A stretch of DNA of 64,000 nucleotides from JAAUUJ01 sp964392245 (GCA_964392245.1 CAYMOX010000010.1:1-64000); one strand, 5' to 3'; counted from the stretch's first letter, positions 50,784-60,740 are shown. A program made the numbers and translations. Notes: generated by a model not told the origin, from the letters alone.

Positions 50784-51905
50784 TTAAGGAAGTGAACCCA
50801 GCCATCCCCCCAGCAAACTCAATCCCCCGGTGATCGCGTAACCTAAACCCACGACCTGAATTTCCGACCATCCCCCCAGTTCCAGATGATGATGGAGAGG
50901 GGCCATTCGGAAGATCCGTTTGCCTTCCCCGGTTTGATGCTTGGTGTACTTGAAGTAACTCACTTGCAGGATCACCGAAAGGGACTCGAGGATCAGGACG
51001 CCCCCCAGGAGCGCCAGAGCCCAGAGACTATCACTCAGCAAGGCGATCCCCGCCAAGACACCCCCCAATCCCAGGGATCCGGTATCCCCCATAAACACCT
51101 GGGCTGGATGACGATTATGCAGCAGAAACCCCAGACAACTGCCCCCAATGGCCAGGGCTAGAACCGCCAGAGAAGGATGAGTAGGGGCAATGATCAGCCC
51201 CAGGCCCAGGAGTAAACAGGACACCACTCCCGCCGCCAGGCCATCCATCCCATCCGTCAGGTTTACGGCATTGTTGGTTCCGACCAAAACAAACATCGCC
51301 AGCGGCCAGTAGGCCCAGTTCAACGGCAACTCACCCAGCAAGGGAAGATGAATGCTTCCCTCCATCCCGATCCAGGCCAGCCAGCCACAAAAGCTGAGGG
51401 CCACCAGCAGTTGCAAGCCAAATTTTTGCTGGGGTGTCAGGCCCTGATTGGACTGCTGCCGGATCACCTGCCAGTCATCTAACCAGCCCACCAGCCCATA
51501 GGCCAGGGTTAAAACCGCCACAGCAACAACGGCTGAATCCGCCCGCGTCAACCCCAGAGCGCCCCCCAGACCTATGGGTAGAAAATAAATCCCTCCCATG
51601 GTAGGTGTCCCAGCTTTCTTCAGGTGAGACTGGGGTCCATCGGTTCGGATCACCTGTCCCGCTCGCAGACGGCGAAGAAGTGGCACCGCCCCCAGACCTG
51701 TGAGCCCTGTAACCACGGTACTAAGGCCAAAAGGCAGCAATCCCTGCGGCCACCAGAATGTGAGGGCACCCACGGCAGCTAGGCCAAGAAGGGCCGCCAG
51801 AAACATTCCCCACTGGAAATTGGAGTTAAAACCCGTCTGATCCAACTCCGGAGATTCTGCCACTGAATCTGACACGTCCTGCGACTCTGTAATGGATTCT
51901 GTCAT
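50784..51905 (-). CDS. mraY: Phospho-N-acetylmuramoyl-pentapeptide transferase
   Basis: MraY makes lipid I at the inner membrane by moving phospho-MurNAc-pentapeptide to undecaprenyl phosphate. It has 373 residues from ATG 51905 (AAGGGG upstream); an ATG at 51929 is possible. About ten hydrophobic helices are visible. Conserved loops include KAGTPTMGGIYFL, VGWLDDWQVI, NAVNLTDGMDGLAAG, VFMGDTGSLGLGG and the RMAPLHHHLEL triad. It stands alone from the usual mur cluster, being flanked by dnaJ-like and glgP genes, as is common in cyanobacteria. Confidence 0.95.
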   Translation of the reverse strand: MTESITESQDVSDSVAESPELDQTGFNSNFQWGMFLAALLGLAAVGALTFWWPQGLLPFGLSTVVTGLTGLGAVPLLRRLRAGQVIRTDGPQSHLKKAGTPTMGGIYFLPIGLGGALGLTRADSAVVAVAVLTLAYGLVGWLDDWQVIRQQSNQGLTPQQKFGLQLLVALSFCGWLAWIGMEGSIHLPLLGELPLNWAYWPLAMFVLVGTNNAVNLTDGMDGLAAGVVSCLLLGLGLIIAPTHPSLAVLALAIGGSCLGFLLHNRHPAQVFMGDTGSLGLGGVLAGIALLSDSLWALALLGGVLILESLSVILQVSYFKYTKHQTGEGKRIFRMAPLHHHLELGGWSEIQVVGLGYAITGGLSLLGGWLGSLP

Positions 51906-51958
51906 CACAACCCCTTCAACACCTGGCATTACTCTACCGCCGAAGCAGGAGTTCTGGC

Positions 51959-52648
51959 TTAGAGAGCACTGGACCTGAGGGCGTCCATCGCTTCAGAGCG
52001 CAGACCCCGAGCCCGGCGGAAAAGCTCCTGTCCCGTGTGCAGATGTCGATCATCAAAGTTCATGGTGAAATAATTCAACTCATCCAGCCCATCCTCCAGA
52101 TGGTTAAGTGCATAGTAGAGCCGGGAGGCCACGCCAGCCAGACTACTGGGATTGGGCATTTGGCGAAACTGGGCCTGCGCTTTGCTCAGCTGATCCCCAG
52201 CATTCTGCAGATAGAGTTCAAAGGCATCCGTCAATTCTGGGTCAAACGGATCGGCAGCCAGGGCATTCAGTTGGGGCTTTAGAGAGTTGAGCAAGCTGGC
52301 CAGAGTACGGTTGAGGGGCGTGTAAACCTGCTGCATCCATCGCTCCCGAGCCACGGCTTCATCGGTCACTGTGGCCTGGGGCTGCCCCCCATTGCCGCTG
52401 GGAGCGTCCCGTTGAGCCGCCTGGATCTGTCGATCGTAAGCCGAGCGAGTGTCCCGGTGCTTCAAAACATGATAGGCAGCATTGATCTCACGAATCCGGT
52501 CGCTTTCTGCACGGCTGGTATCGGGATGGTGCTCCTTGACCAACCGTCGATAGGCCTGCTTGATCTCCTCATTGGAGGCTCCCACAGGCACTCCTAAGGT
52601 GTGGTAGTGAGATCCTCGAACGACATTTTTGCGAGAAGAAGCAGGCAT
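51959..52648 (-). CDS. DnaJ-domain protein
   Basis: A 229-residue protein. Residues 10-75 form a J domain with the HPD motif in KEHHPDTSRAESDRIREI, which would stimulate a DnaK ATPase. There is no Gly/Phe region or zinc-finger domain, so it is a type III J protein. The remaining 130 residues are predicted helical (LNRTLASLLNSLKPQLNALA, ASRLYYALNHLEDGLDEL) and are not recognised as a named domain. The start is ATG 52648; a TTG at 52660 is an alternative. It lies 53 bases upstream of mraY on the same strand. Confidence 0.85.
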   Translation of the reverse strand: MPASSRKNVVRGSHYHTLGVPVGASNEEIKQAYRRLVKEHHPDTSRAESDRIREINAAYHVLKHRDTRSAYDRQIQAAQRDAPSGNGGQPQATVTDEAVARERWMQQVYTPLNRTLASLLNSLKPQLNALAADPFDPELTDAFELYLQNAGDQLSKAQAQFRQMPNPSSLAGVASRLYYALNHLEDGLDELNYFTMNFDDRHLHTGQELFRRARGLRSEAMDALRSSAL

Positions 52649-52708
52649 GGACCGAATCAAGACAACATCCCACTTATTTTATCGAGATTGCGGAGTGCCC
52701 GCGATGCT

Positions 52709-54571
52709 TCAACGCTCTAGCACTTCAAGATGCATCTTGTGTTGGGTTTTCCTGGGAAATACAACCTGAACCTCTTGCATTTTGCGCACAGAGTTGATCC
52801 AGAAGACTCGTTCTGCCATTTGCAAATCCGCCAAATCGAGAATCCGTTCCTGGAGTTTTCCCTGTTGCAATAACCAGGCTCGATAGGTTCCTGGCAAGAG
52901 ACCACAGCTGACTGGGGGCGTGTACCAGGATCCTTGCAGCTGAATCACCAGATTGGCATTGCAGAATTCTGTTAGCTCTCTCTTTTCGTTCCAGAGCAGA
53001 ACATCCACGCACTCAGGGTGGTGGCGTTGAGCCTGCTGATACATCTCTCGATTTGTTGTTTTATGATACAGGAAAACATCTCTACTGTTGACAGGAACCT
53101 GATGCAAACAGACCTGATTTGAGGCCAGAAATGTTTGGGGTTTCAGCAAAGATCTCTCCACTCTAACCTCTGCTTGCTTGGTTACTATAATTCTCACCTT
53201 TTGAGGAAGGGCAGGTGCATCTCGAATGATCCGGTTTAAAGAGTCAAGGACTGTGGTGATACATAAAGGAATGGAAAAGTAGTCTGCCGAATTTTGTAGT
53301 CGTTGTAAGTGGAAGTCCAGCAAGAAAAATCCTTCTTCTGAAGACCACAGTAAAGTTTCCAATAGGGAAAAATCAGGAGACTGGCGGGTGAGAACTTGAG
53401 CCTTAACATTGCACTCTCGATATTCATCATCTAAATGAGAATCCCATACAATTCCTCCCCCCACACCATACTCTCCGATCCCACGCTTTCGGTCATATAA
53501 AACTGTACGGATCGCAACATTAAACTGACTTCTTCCCTGGGGAGCAATCAAACCAATCGTACCTGTATAGAGTTTTCTTGGGGATAATTCTAACTGGGAA
53601 ATAATCTTCATCGTACTAATTTTTGGTGCGCCTGTGATAGAAGCACAAGGAAATAAAGCGGACAGCACCTTGATCCAGTTCGCCTCAGTGGTTGCCTGAA
53701 TGGTGGAGGTCATTTGCCAGAGGGTGGGGTACTTCTCCAGCTCAAATAGAGACTTAACTCGAATTGATCCCAGTTTGGAGATCCGTCCTAAATCATTGCG
53801 GATCATATCTACGATCATCAAGTTTTCTGCTTGATCCTTCTGGGAGTTTCGGAGTTTCTCTATTTGCAAAAGATCTTGAGATAACAATAATCCGCGAGCG
53901 ATGGTTCCCTTCATGGGGCGACAGAAGATTTGATCCCCTTGGAGACAAAAAAACAGCTCTGGAGAAGCGCAACATATACTCCAGTCCTCCAGCTGTAAAA
54001 ATGCACCATATTCCCCCCCCTGAGCCCGATCCATCTGCAGGAAAACCGCCCAGGGATCCGGTTGCAATTGGGTTCTGAGGCGAAAAGAGTAGTTGACCTG
54101 GTAGGTGAGTCCTTGAGCAATGGACTCTTTAATACTCCTGAACGCAGCTTGATAGTCTTGGGGAGAGATCGATGGAGACCAGAGAAGAGGGGAAAGCGAT
54201 GGTGGAATTTGAGGCAGTCGCACGATCTGGGGAGAGGGGTAAAGTGCAAACCACGCCAGTGGAAAGTCTCCTGCCGGAAGGACCTGAAAATGGGGATCAA
54301 ATGCGGGAGCCGCTTCATAGCTGACAAAACCGACTGCATAATACCCGTTCGTTTCGATCTGCCTCTGCACCCGATGTAACAGGGGGAGCACCTCAGACAC
54401 CCTCAGGGTTGACATCACCTGCAGGGGCTGACGGAAAAAGCACCACTGATTGATATGGGCGTCGAAGATTAGGGCACTGTGCAGCGGTGGCGGACCTCCC
54501 TGCAGCAACATATCCAGGCTGATGGTCTGCTCCTGTTGCTCCTGCATGACTCTTCTGCCTGCAGTCATCAT
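52709..54571 (-). CDS. pabB: PabB-PabC fusion: aminodeoxychorismate synthase I / lyase
   Basis: A 620-residue fusion for p-aminobenzoate (folate) synthesis. The N-terminal PabB part (to about 405) has QVNYSFRLRTQL, CCASPELFFC, RPMKGTIARG, SLFPCASITGAPK and KLYTGTIGLIAP, the chorismate-binding core. The PabC part is a PLP aminotransferase-IV-like lyase with the candidate Lys in FLYHKTTNREMY, and NANLVIQLQ. No glutamine amidotransferase (PabA) is fused or nearby. Its start is six bases after the MacB ATPase stop. The central part looks richer in A/T than neighbouring genes, hinting at a different history. Confidence 0.87.
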   Translation of the reverse strand: MMTAGRRVMQEQQEQTISLDMLLQGGPPPLHSALIFDAHINQWCFFRQPLQVMSTLRVSEVLPLLHRVQRQIETNGYYAVGFVSYEAAPAFDPHFQVLPAGDFPLAWFALYPSPQIVRLPQIPPSLSPLLWSPSISPQDYQAAFRSIKESIAQGLTYQVNYSFRLRTQLQPDPWAVFLQMDRAQGGEYGAFLQLEDWSICCASPELFFCLQGDQIFCRPMKGTIARGLLLSQDLLQIEKLRNSQKDQAENLMIVDMIRNDLGRISKLGSIRVKSLFELEKYPTLWQMTSTIQATTEANWIKVLSALFPCASITGAPKISTMKIISQLELSPRKLYTGTIGLIAPQGRSQFNVAIRTVLYDRKRGIGEYGVGGGIVWDSHLDDEYRECNVKAQVLTRQSPDFSLLETLLWSSEEGFFLLDFHLQRLQNSADYFSIPLCITTVLDSLNRIIRDAPALPQKVRIIVTKQAEVRVERSLLKPQTFLASNQVCLHQVPVNSRDVFLYHKTTNREMYQQAQRHHPECVDVLLWNEKRELTEFCNANLVIQLQGSWYTPPVSCGLLPGTYRAWLLQQGKLQERILDLADLQMAERVFWINSVRKMQEVQVVFPRKTQHKMHLEVLER

Positions 54572-54577
54572 CTGAGA

Positions 54578-55309
54578 CTAGCTAACGGGGGAAAGGGAGG
54601 GTAGAGGCTGGGTGCGAAGCTTCGGCTGATTTGGCTGATCGGAGGCAATGAGGCCATCTTGAATGCGAATGATCCGCCGCGTTTGGGAGGCAATATCCGG
54701 CTCGTGGGTCACGATCACCAGGGTACTCCCCTGTCGGTTGAGCTCTGAGATCAAATCCATAATCTCCTGGGAGGTTTGTGTGTCCAGAGCGCCAGTGGGT
54801 TCATCCGCCAGGATCAGAGAGGGATTGTTCACCAGGGCCCGGGCAATGGCCACCCGTTGTTGTTGTCCGCCCGATAACTGGTTGGGACGATTCAAGAGTC
54901 GATCCCCCAGTCCAACATTCTTGAGAGCTGCCTCTGCCCGTTGCCGCCGTTCCTCTCGAGGGATGCGAGCATAGATCAAAGGGATCATGACATTCTCCAG
55001 GGCTGTGGCTCGCGGCAGCAGGTTGAATTGTTGGAATACAAATCCAATCTTGTGGTTGCGAATTTGGGCAAGATCATTATCCCCCAGGGTGGTGATGTCA
55101 CGTCCCTCCAACAAATAACGGCCCTGGGTAGGTCGATCTAGACAGCCAAGCACATTCATAAGGGTGGACTTCCCTGAACCTGAGGCTCCCACAATGGCCA
55201 GATATTCCCCTTCGTTGATCACGAGATCAATATTCTGCAGGGCTCTGACCAGCACCTCCCCCAACCGATAGGTCTTTTGAACGCCTTCCAACTGGATCAT
55301 GATGCTCAT
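54578..55309 (-). CDS. MacB-like ABC transporter ATP-binding protein
   Basis: A 243-residue ABC ATPase of the MacB/LolD class. Walker A is GASGSGKST at 41-49, the Q-loop region is GFVFQQFNLLPRAT, the signature QLSGGQQQRVAIARAL, and Walker B LILADEPTGALD. It is the partner of the permease whose gene ends one base before it. With the HlyD-family adaptor further upstream this is a tripartite efflux or export unit, like MacAB or heterocyst DevBCA. The substrate is unknown. The C-terminal 25 residues after the ATPase core are not conserved. Confidence 0.92.
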   Translation of the reverse strand: MSIMIQLEGVQKTYRLGEVLVRALQNIDLVINEGEYLAIVGASGSGKSTLMNVLGCLDRPTQGRYLLEGRDITTLGDNDLAQIRNHKIGFVFQQFNLLPRATALENVMIPLIYARIPREERRQRAEAALKNVGLGDRLLNRPNQLSGGQQQRVAIARALVNNPSLILADEPTGALDTQTSQEIMDLISELNRQGSTLVIVTHEPDIASQTRRIIRIQDGLIASDQPNQPKLRTQPLPSLSPVS

Positions 55310-55310
55310 G

Positions 55311-56540
55311 TCAATCGGTCCGTAATGCAGTAATGGGATCTAACTTGGCGGCACTGCGAGCGGGTGCAACCCCTGCCAGTAACCCTACCGCAAATGCCAG
55401 ACTGAAACTGATCATAATCGCCTCAGGGGCAACGATCAGGGGAATGTCCATGGCCACGGATGCTAACCCCGCAATCCCGATCCCTAATCCAATGCCGATC
55501 ACCCCTCCCCCAAGAGACACCAGAATCGCTTCCGAGAGAAATTGATAGAGAATTGCGGCCTCCGTTGCCCCCAAAGCTTTGCGGACCCCGATCTCACGGG
55601 TACGTTCCACCACTGCCACCAGCATGATGTTGGCAATCCCAATGCCCCCAACCACCAGGGAAACTCCCCCAATGCTGACCACAAAGGTTGTAAATAATCC
55701 GACGAACAAATTCAGAGTGTTCTGCAGATCAAATTGACTGGTGATGGCAAAGTCGTCCTCATCTCCTGGCAGGATATTATTGCGCAGCCGCAGCAAATTT
55801 GTAATTTGAAATTGGGCTGCATCCACTTCCTCCTGGGAACGGGCGCGGATGAAAATTCCGGTTAAGGCAATGCCAGACAGAGAGTTGTTTCCCACCAAGC
55901 GTGTGGCCATGGTTGTGATGGGCAAATAAATCTGGTCATCGGGATCCGCTCCACTGAGACCTCCCTTGGGCTCCAGGACCCCAATGACGGTGAATCTCTC
56001 CCCGTTGATACGGACCCGCTCACCGATCACAGGGGCGGTTCCAAAAATCCGATCGCGGATTGTGTCCCCCAGGACCACCACCTGCTGGAGTTCATCCACC
56101 TCCTCTTGGGTAAAGAACCGTCCCTCCGACAGATCCCAATTGCGCACATAGGTAAAGGAGGGAACAGTTCCAGACGCGCGGGTAAAGGTATTTTCATCGC
56201 GATAAACCATTTGCACCCCCCCGGAAATAAATCCGGCTGCTCCATCCACGGCGGGGGCCTGGACATCTATGGCTTCGGCATCCTCCAGGGTCAGACTGGA
56301 GGCGATCTGTCCCACCACCCCGACCCTCGGATTTCCAGCCAACACCACAATCACATCCGTTCCCAGGGACTGTAACAACCCTTCTGAGGCTTGCTGAACT
56401 CCCTGCCCGATTGAATTAAGGGCAATGACCGAGCTGATACCAATCACCACCCCCAGAATGGTCAGCCCCGTGCGCAGGCGATTGGTGCGCAAGCTCTCGG
56501 TGGCCATGGTCAGGGTGTCTTCAAAATAGGGTGTGGGCAC
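55311..56540 (-). CDS. MacB/DevC-like ABC transporter permease
   Basis: A 409-residue FtsX-family permease starting at GTG 56540 behind an AGGAGATC site. The N-terminal helix (LRTGLTILGVVIGISSVIAL) is followed by a large extracytoplasmic MacB_PCD domain. Three more helices follow near the C-terminus (FVVSIGGVSLVVGGIGIANIM, then GGGVIGIGLGIGIAGLASV). The cytoplasmic VERTREIGVRKALGATEAAI loop contacts the ATPase in this family. The gene is followed by its ATPase after one base. Together with the HlyD protein upstream it forms a mechanotransmission-type exporter. Confidence 0.91.
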   Translation of the reverse strand: MPTPYFEDTLTMATESLRTNRLRTGLTILGVVIGISSVIALNSIGQGVQQASEGLLQSLGTDVIVVLAGNPRVGVVGQIASSLTLEDAEAIDVQAPAVDGAAGFISGGVQMVYRDENTFTRASGTVPSFTYVRNWDLSEGRFFTQEEVDELQQVVVLGDTIRDRIFGTAPVIGERVRINGERFTVIGVLEPKGGLSGADPDDQIYLPITTMATRLVGNNSLSGIALTGIFIRARSQEEVDAAQFQITNLLRLRNNILPGDEDDFAITSQFDLQNTLNLFVGLFTTFVVSIGGVSLVVGGIGIANIMLVAVVERTREIGVRKALGATEAAILYQFLSEAILVSLGGGVIGIGLGIGIAGLASVAMDIPLIVAPEAIMISFSLAFAVGLLAGVAPARSAAKLDPITALRTD

Positions 56541-56588
56541 ATTGATCTCCTGTCAAGCGGCTATGGCTTCAATTTGATGGGGGGGCCA

Positions 56589-57920
56589 CTACTCCTCGTT
56601 ATCGCCAAAGTTCAGGAAAGGAGTGCTGCCCGGGCGACGATAGCCTTCCGGAAAGCTGAGGAAGATCTGCTCATCCCCCTGCAGACCCTCACGCACCACG
56701 GTTTTATCCCCGACGGTCAATCCGACTGAAAGCGGTTTAAAGATCGGTTCTGCCTCCTCCCCAAGCACATACACACCTGTGGCGGTATCCTCCCGCACGA
56801 TTGTCACGGTGGGCACCACCAACACGTCCTCCAGCTGTCCAGCATCAAAGTCAACATCCACACTCATGCCTGGTCTGAGTAACCCTTCAGTGTCATCTTC
56901 GATGCTGAGCTTGACCTCAAAACTGATCACGTTTTGTTCTGCAATCGCCTGGGGGGACACATGTTTGACGCGTCCGGTAAAGGTGAGATCGGGAAAGGCA
57001 TCCACACGAATCGTAGCCAATTGATCTTCAGAAATAAAGCGAACATCGCTTTCGGCTACATTCACTGTCACTTGATTGGGACCAGCGATCGAAACCAAAG
57101 CCGGGCTGATCCGAGGCACTGTTGGGGATGTATCGATTTGGACCGTACTGGGGGCAATAAATGCTCCAGCCTGGACAAACTTGCGGGAGACCACACCTGC
57201 GAAGGGAGCCTGAACTTGTGAATCAGCCAACTGTTGTTCCAGAGAAAGCAGCACCCCACGGGTAGCCTCTACCTGGGCTCGGGCCTGGGCAATATCCTCT
57301 GGACGGGGGCCTGTCTCCACCAGACGAAGGGCCTCCTCAAACTGGGTGACCGTTGCTTTTGCCCGCTCATAGGCTGCCTCTGAGGTGATTAACCGTTGCC
57401 GTGATATAGCCCCATTTTCCAGGAGTTCTTCATCCCGTCTCAGGGTATCCTCCGCCTGGCGTAAGGCAGCCTGAGCATCCTGGAGCCGTGCCCTGGCTTG
57501 AGCCACCTCCTCAGCCCGACTTCCCGCCAGCAGCCGTTCTAAATTCGCCTGTGCTGCGGCCAAATTCCCCTGAGCCTGTACCAATTGCCCCTCGAGATCA
57601 GAGCTGTCCATGATGCCAACAACTTGACCGGCTTCGACGGTGTCTCCCTCCTCTACCAGAATGGCCTCAACAATGCCCGGACGCTTGGGAGTGACATTCA
57701 CAAATCGCTCGGGTTCCACACTGCCACTGGCGGAAACCGTTAGAGGAATATCGGCCCGCTCTACAGGGGTTGTTAGATTTTCAACTGGTGTGGGTGTGGA
57801 GCGCTTTTGCCAGTTGTTATAGCCCGAGTAAACGAGAACAGCCAAAAGGCCAACCCCAATCAAACGGGGCCACCATCGTCGGGTCCGGGATTGTGATTCT
57901 GAGGTGATGCTTCCTGTCAT
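56589..57920 (-). CDS. HlyD/MacA-like periplasmic adaptor subunit
   Basis: A 443-residue membrane fusion protein. An N-terminal anchor (WWPRLIGVGLLAVLVYSGY) is followed by a biotinyl-lipoyl segment (KRPGIVEAILVEEGDTVEAG). A long coiled-coil hairpin (LEGQLVQAQGNLAAAQANLE on) comes next, then beta-barrel domains (VVSRKFVQAGAFI, LRPGMSVDVDFDAG). It links the MacB permease to an outer membrane channel. Its 48-base gap to the permease gene supports one operon. The C-terminus has a Pro/Gly-rich extension of about 20 residues. Confidence 0.91.
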   Translation of the reverse strand: MTGSITSESQSRTRRWWPRLIGVGLLAVLVYSGYNNWQKRSTPTPVENLTTPVERADIPLTVSASGSVEPERFVNVTPKRPGIVEAILVEEGDTVEAGQVVGIMDSSDLEGQLVQAQGNLAAAQANLERLLAGSRAEEVAQARARLQDAQAALRQAEDTLRRDEELLENGAISRQRLITSEAAYERAKATVTQFEEALRLVETGPRPEDIAQARAQVEATRGVLLSLEQQLADSQVQAPFAGVVSRKFVQAGAFIAPSTVQIDTSPTVPRISPALVSIAGPNQVTVNVAESDVRFISEDQLATIRVDAFPDLTFTGRVKHVSPQAIAEQNVISFEVKLSIEDDTEGLLRPGMSVDVDFDAGQLEDVLVVPTVTIVREDTATGVYVLGEEAEPIFKPLSVGLTVGDKTVVREGLQGDEQIFLSFPEGYRRPGSTPFLNFGDNEE

Positions 57921-58208
57921 ACCTTTTTGATCTAATGTGCCCTGATCCTTGACGCTAAACTCACTGCAGATACTCGAGGTCTCAGGTTGAACCTACCAAT
58001 GTGCGTGCTCGCAGTGACCCCCCAGCTGAAACCTTGCCATCTCTAGTAAGGAATTGAAGAAGAATCTGCATCAGCCACCATCCTAGGCCATGGCCTGCGA
58101 TCCAAACCCATGACTTCGGTCACAACTCTGGAAGGGGGGATCTGCCCGAACTCGGTCCAGACCCTAATGGGCAGTGGTAGATTGACTGATGGAGTGGTGG
58201 TGGTAACA
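57921..58208. other. Divergent intergenic region, HlyD gene to deacetylase gene
   Basis: 288 bases between the divergent starts. Nothing specific was identified: no tRNA, no clear -35/-10 pair, and only short unconvincing frames. If the deacetylase starts upstream (ATG 58110 or 58167), part of this stretch is coding. Confidence 0.5.
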
Positions 58209-60542
58209 ATGGCCTATCAGCGACATCAGCAAACTTTTCGTCCACAGCCCCGACCCCAACCTCAAAACAGGTCGGTTCGCCAGCTCACGTCTACCTCTCC
58301 GCAACGGCAGAGACGTGGAGTGCCCCGATGGTTTCGCCCCATGCTCTCGTTGGTGATTATCTGCGGGTTTATCACGGGAGCCCTCATGGCCTGGGCAACA
58401 GCTCATCCTGAGCGCCTGGCTACCCTGACCCAGACATTTCCCCAGTGGGTTCAGCTTTCGACCCCCCCCATTGATGACACCACTCGGTCAGAAGCCAAAG
58501 CTGCCGCCCTTCAGACCCAGGCTACGGCCCCCACCCTACAACAACCCCAGGATCTTGATCCCTATGCCCTGCATCCACTGGCTGGACTCTCCTATGTCCC
58601 CGCGATCATGTACCACGACGTGGTTGGGGCCTATAAACAAGTCTGGTTTGACACCACTGAGGCGGAGTTAAGGGAGCATTTTCAGGCGATTCAGGAGGCG
58701 GGGGTGGTCCCGATTTCCATTGATCAGCTCTATGGTCATCTTCGTAATGGCGACCCTCTACCCGAAAAGGCGATTCTCCTGACTTTTGATGATGCCTACC
58801 TGGGCCAGTACGAGAATGCTTACCGACTGTTACAGGAGTATCAATTCCCTGCAGCTTACTTTGTCCAGACAGGGTTTGTCGGTGTTCCCACCAGCAAAGA
58901 CCATTTCACCTGGGATCAAATGCGAGAGATGGATCGCAGCGGCCTGATTACGTTTGCCCCCCATACCGTCAATCATCCCGAAGATCTGCGCCTGCTCCCG
59001 GATGATCGGTTAAAGCGGGAACTGGTGGAGGCCAAGCAGCGGATGGAGGCCGAGCTGGGACATGACATGCACTATTTCGCCTATCCAGCTGGGAATCGAG
59101 ATGAGCGAGTCCTGCAGGCGGTGAAGGATGCGGGCTACACCATGGCAGTGACCATGGACAGCGGGTTTACGGGGCAGTCCTCGAATCTGCTAGAGGTGCG
59201 GCGCTTTAATCAGTTTCGCCTGACTGAAGCTCTGGTGGGGGCCCGAACCCTTGTCAATCTCTCCTTGCCCACCTATGAGTTGCAAGTCACTTCCCCCCTG
59301 GAGGTGATCCCAGAAGTGATCGATCGGGTTAAAACCACTACCATTCGGGGCGGGCGTCCGGCAACCGTGCACGCTGATCAGCGCTATGACGTCGGTACCC
59401 TAATGCGCCGCTACCAGGCCCCTGCTGGCATCAATGGCAGCTTCTTTTCTATTCCCTGGATTAACTCCTCCAGCAACATCATGGTTGGGCCTGTTTTAAG
59501 TGCCAACACCGGCACGTTTATTTCAGGACGAGAGGAAGACAATCAGGCAATTCGGGGTCGGCCACTGGTGCTCTTAGGCCAGGATCGAGTTAGCTTTGTT
59601 CCTTTTGATCCAGACACCATGAATAGCCTGGAGGGGGTGAAATCCCTGATGCCAGATGTTACCGACCTGTTTGTGGCTGGCAGCTGGCTGGTGAAGGATG
59701 GCCAACCCTTGAACCGAACCCAAATCGAATCCTTCCGACTCAGTAGTGCGGCTGAGTTCCGTCCCCGTGCCTTTTTTGGTGTAGATCAGCAGGGACGCAC
59801 CGTTCTGGGCACCACTCAAACCCACATTGATGCCACGATCCTGGCCCAGATTCTTCCCCAGACAGGGATTCAGGAGGCTGTGCTTCTGGACTCTGGCTTC
59901 AGTACTTCGCTGATCTACAAAGACGAGATCCTGGCCACTGGCCATGCCACGGCTGAACAACCCAGTCGTCCGGTACCGCATGCGATTCTGCTGTACGATC
60001 TGCCAGAACTGTGGGCACAAGTAGAAGACGCGAGTCAGGCGACTGCAGAATTTAGCAAACTGGATCTCCTGGTCCAGCTCTTACCCGAGGAACAACAGGA
60101 GGCGGCACGACAACGACTCAATGCGGTGCTGGCGGGAGAGCAGATTCTGCAACAGCGGGAGAGAGGCGGAGCCATTGTTGCACTTCAACTGGGATTAGCC
60201 CGTGTCGCGGCTGCACAAGGACGTTCAGATCTCTTGCCCTCGGGAGCGGACGGTGTTTATGGCAATGAGGTTGCTGAGGCACTGGTGGCCTTGGGGTTGC
60301 GAGGATCGGGCGCGGGCGGATTAACGGGCTCTGAACAGGGAACAACCGTGGCAACCTACAGCCGTGAACAGGGAAGTCTCCCTTCCGTTGCAAACGCGGG
60401 AGCGGAGCAGGTGGATAGCCGTACTCTGCAAGCCTTATTGGATCAGTTTCAGGCCGCCCCTCCGGCTGTGCTGGTGAGCAGGACCGTCCCCAAGCGGGTT
60501 CAGGATGTTAGCCGCAAACCCCACAACAAAAGCCTCAGTTAA
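58209..60542 (+). CDS. Polysaccharide deacetylase fused to phosphodiester glycosidase (NAGPA)
   Basis: About 777 residues from ATG 58209 (MAYQRHQQTF); ATG 58110 or 58167 would lengthen it. A basic N-terminus precedes one membrane segment (LSLVIICGFITGALMAW, about 44-62). The CE4 deacetylase domain has IMYHDVVGAY, TFDDAY at 192-197, HTVNHPEDLR and AYPAGNRDERVL, with the metal and catalytic residues of the family. A NAGPA-like domain (about 370-600) has GINGSFFSIPW, RTVLGTTQTHIDA and AVLLDSGFSTSLIY. The last 170 residues are Ala/Gln-rich. The two catalytic domains suggest modification of a surface polysaccharide outside the membrane; the order of action is unknown. Confidence 0.83.
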   Translation: MAYQRHQQTFRPQPRPQPQNRSVRQLTSTSPQRQRRGVPRWFRPMLSLVIICGFITGALMAWATAHPERLATLTQTFPQWVQLSTPPIDDTTRSEAKAAALQTQATAPTLQQPQDLDPYALHPLAGLSYVPAIMYHDVVGAYKQVWFDTTEAELREHFQAIQEAGVVPISIDQLYGHLRNGDPLPEKAILLTFDDAYLGQYENAYRLLQEYQFPAAYFVQTGFVGVPTSKDHFTWDQMREMDRSGLITFAPHTVNHPEDLRLLPDDRLKRELVEAKQRMEAELGHDMHYFAYPAGNRDERVLQAVKDAGYTMAVTMDSGFTGQSSNLLEVRRFNQFRLTEALVGARTLVNLSLPTYELQVTSPLEVIPEVIDRVKTTTIRGGRPATVHADQRYDVGTLMRRYQAPAGINGSFFSIPWINSSSNIMVGPVLSANTGTFISGREEDNQAIRGRPLVLLGQDRVSFVPFDPDTMNSLEGVKSLMPDVTDLFVAGSWLVKDGQPLNRTQIESFRLSSAAEFRPRAFFGVDQQGRTVLGTTQTHIDATILAQILPQTGIQEAVLLDSGFSTSLIYKDEILATGHATAEQPSRPVPHAILLYDLPELWAQVEDASQATAEFSKLDLLVQLLPEEQQEAARQRLNAVLAGEQILQQRERGGAIVALQLGLARVAAAQGRSDLLPSGADGVYGNEVAEALVALGLRGSGAGGLTGSEQGTTVATYSREQGSLPSVANAGAEQVDSRTLQALLDQFQAAPPAVLVSRTVPKRVQDVSRKPHNKSLS

Positions 60543-60740
60543 ACCATGGCAACCCTGCTGGTGATCATCCCAGCTGATTGCAGGCAGCCCTCCCTTGTCG
60601 GGGCATACTCATCCATAGGGTGGTTTCCCCCGCCGAATCAGATACGTTAGATTGGCTATTCTTGCTGCCAAGCCGGTGGGCAAGAAGATTGCTTCAGAGC
60701 AGACTTAACCGCAGCAATCAGTAACTGAGAAGAGGTTTCG

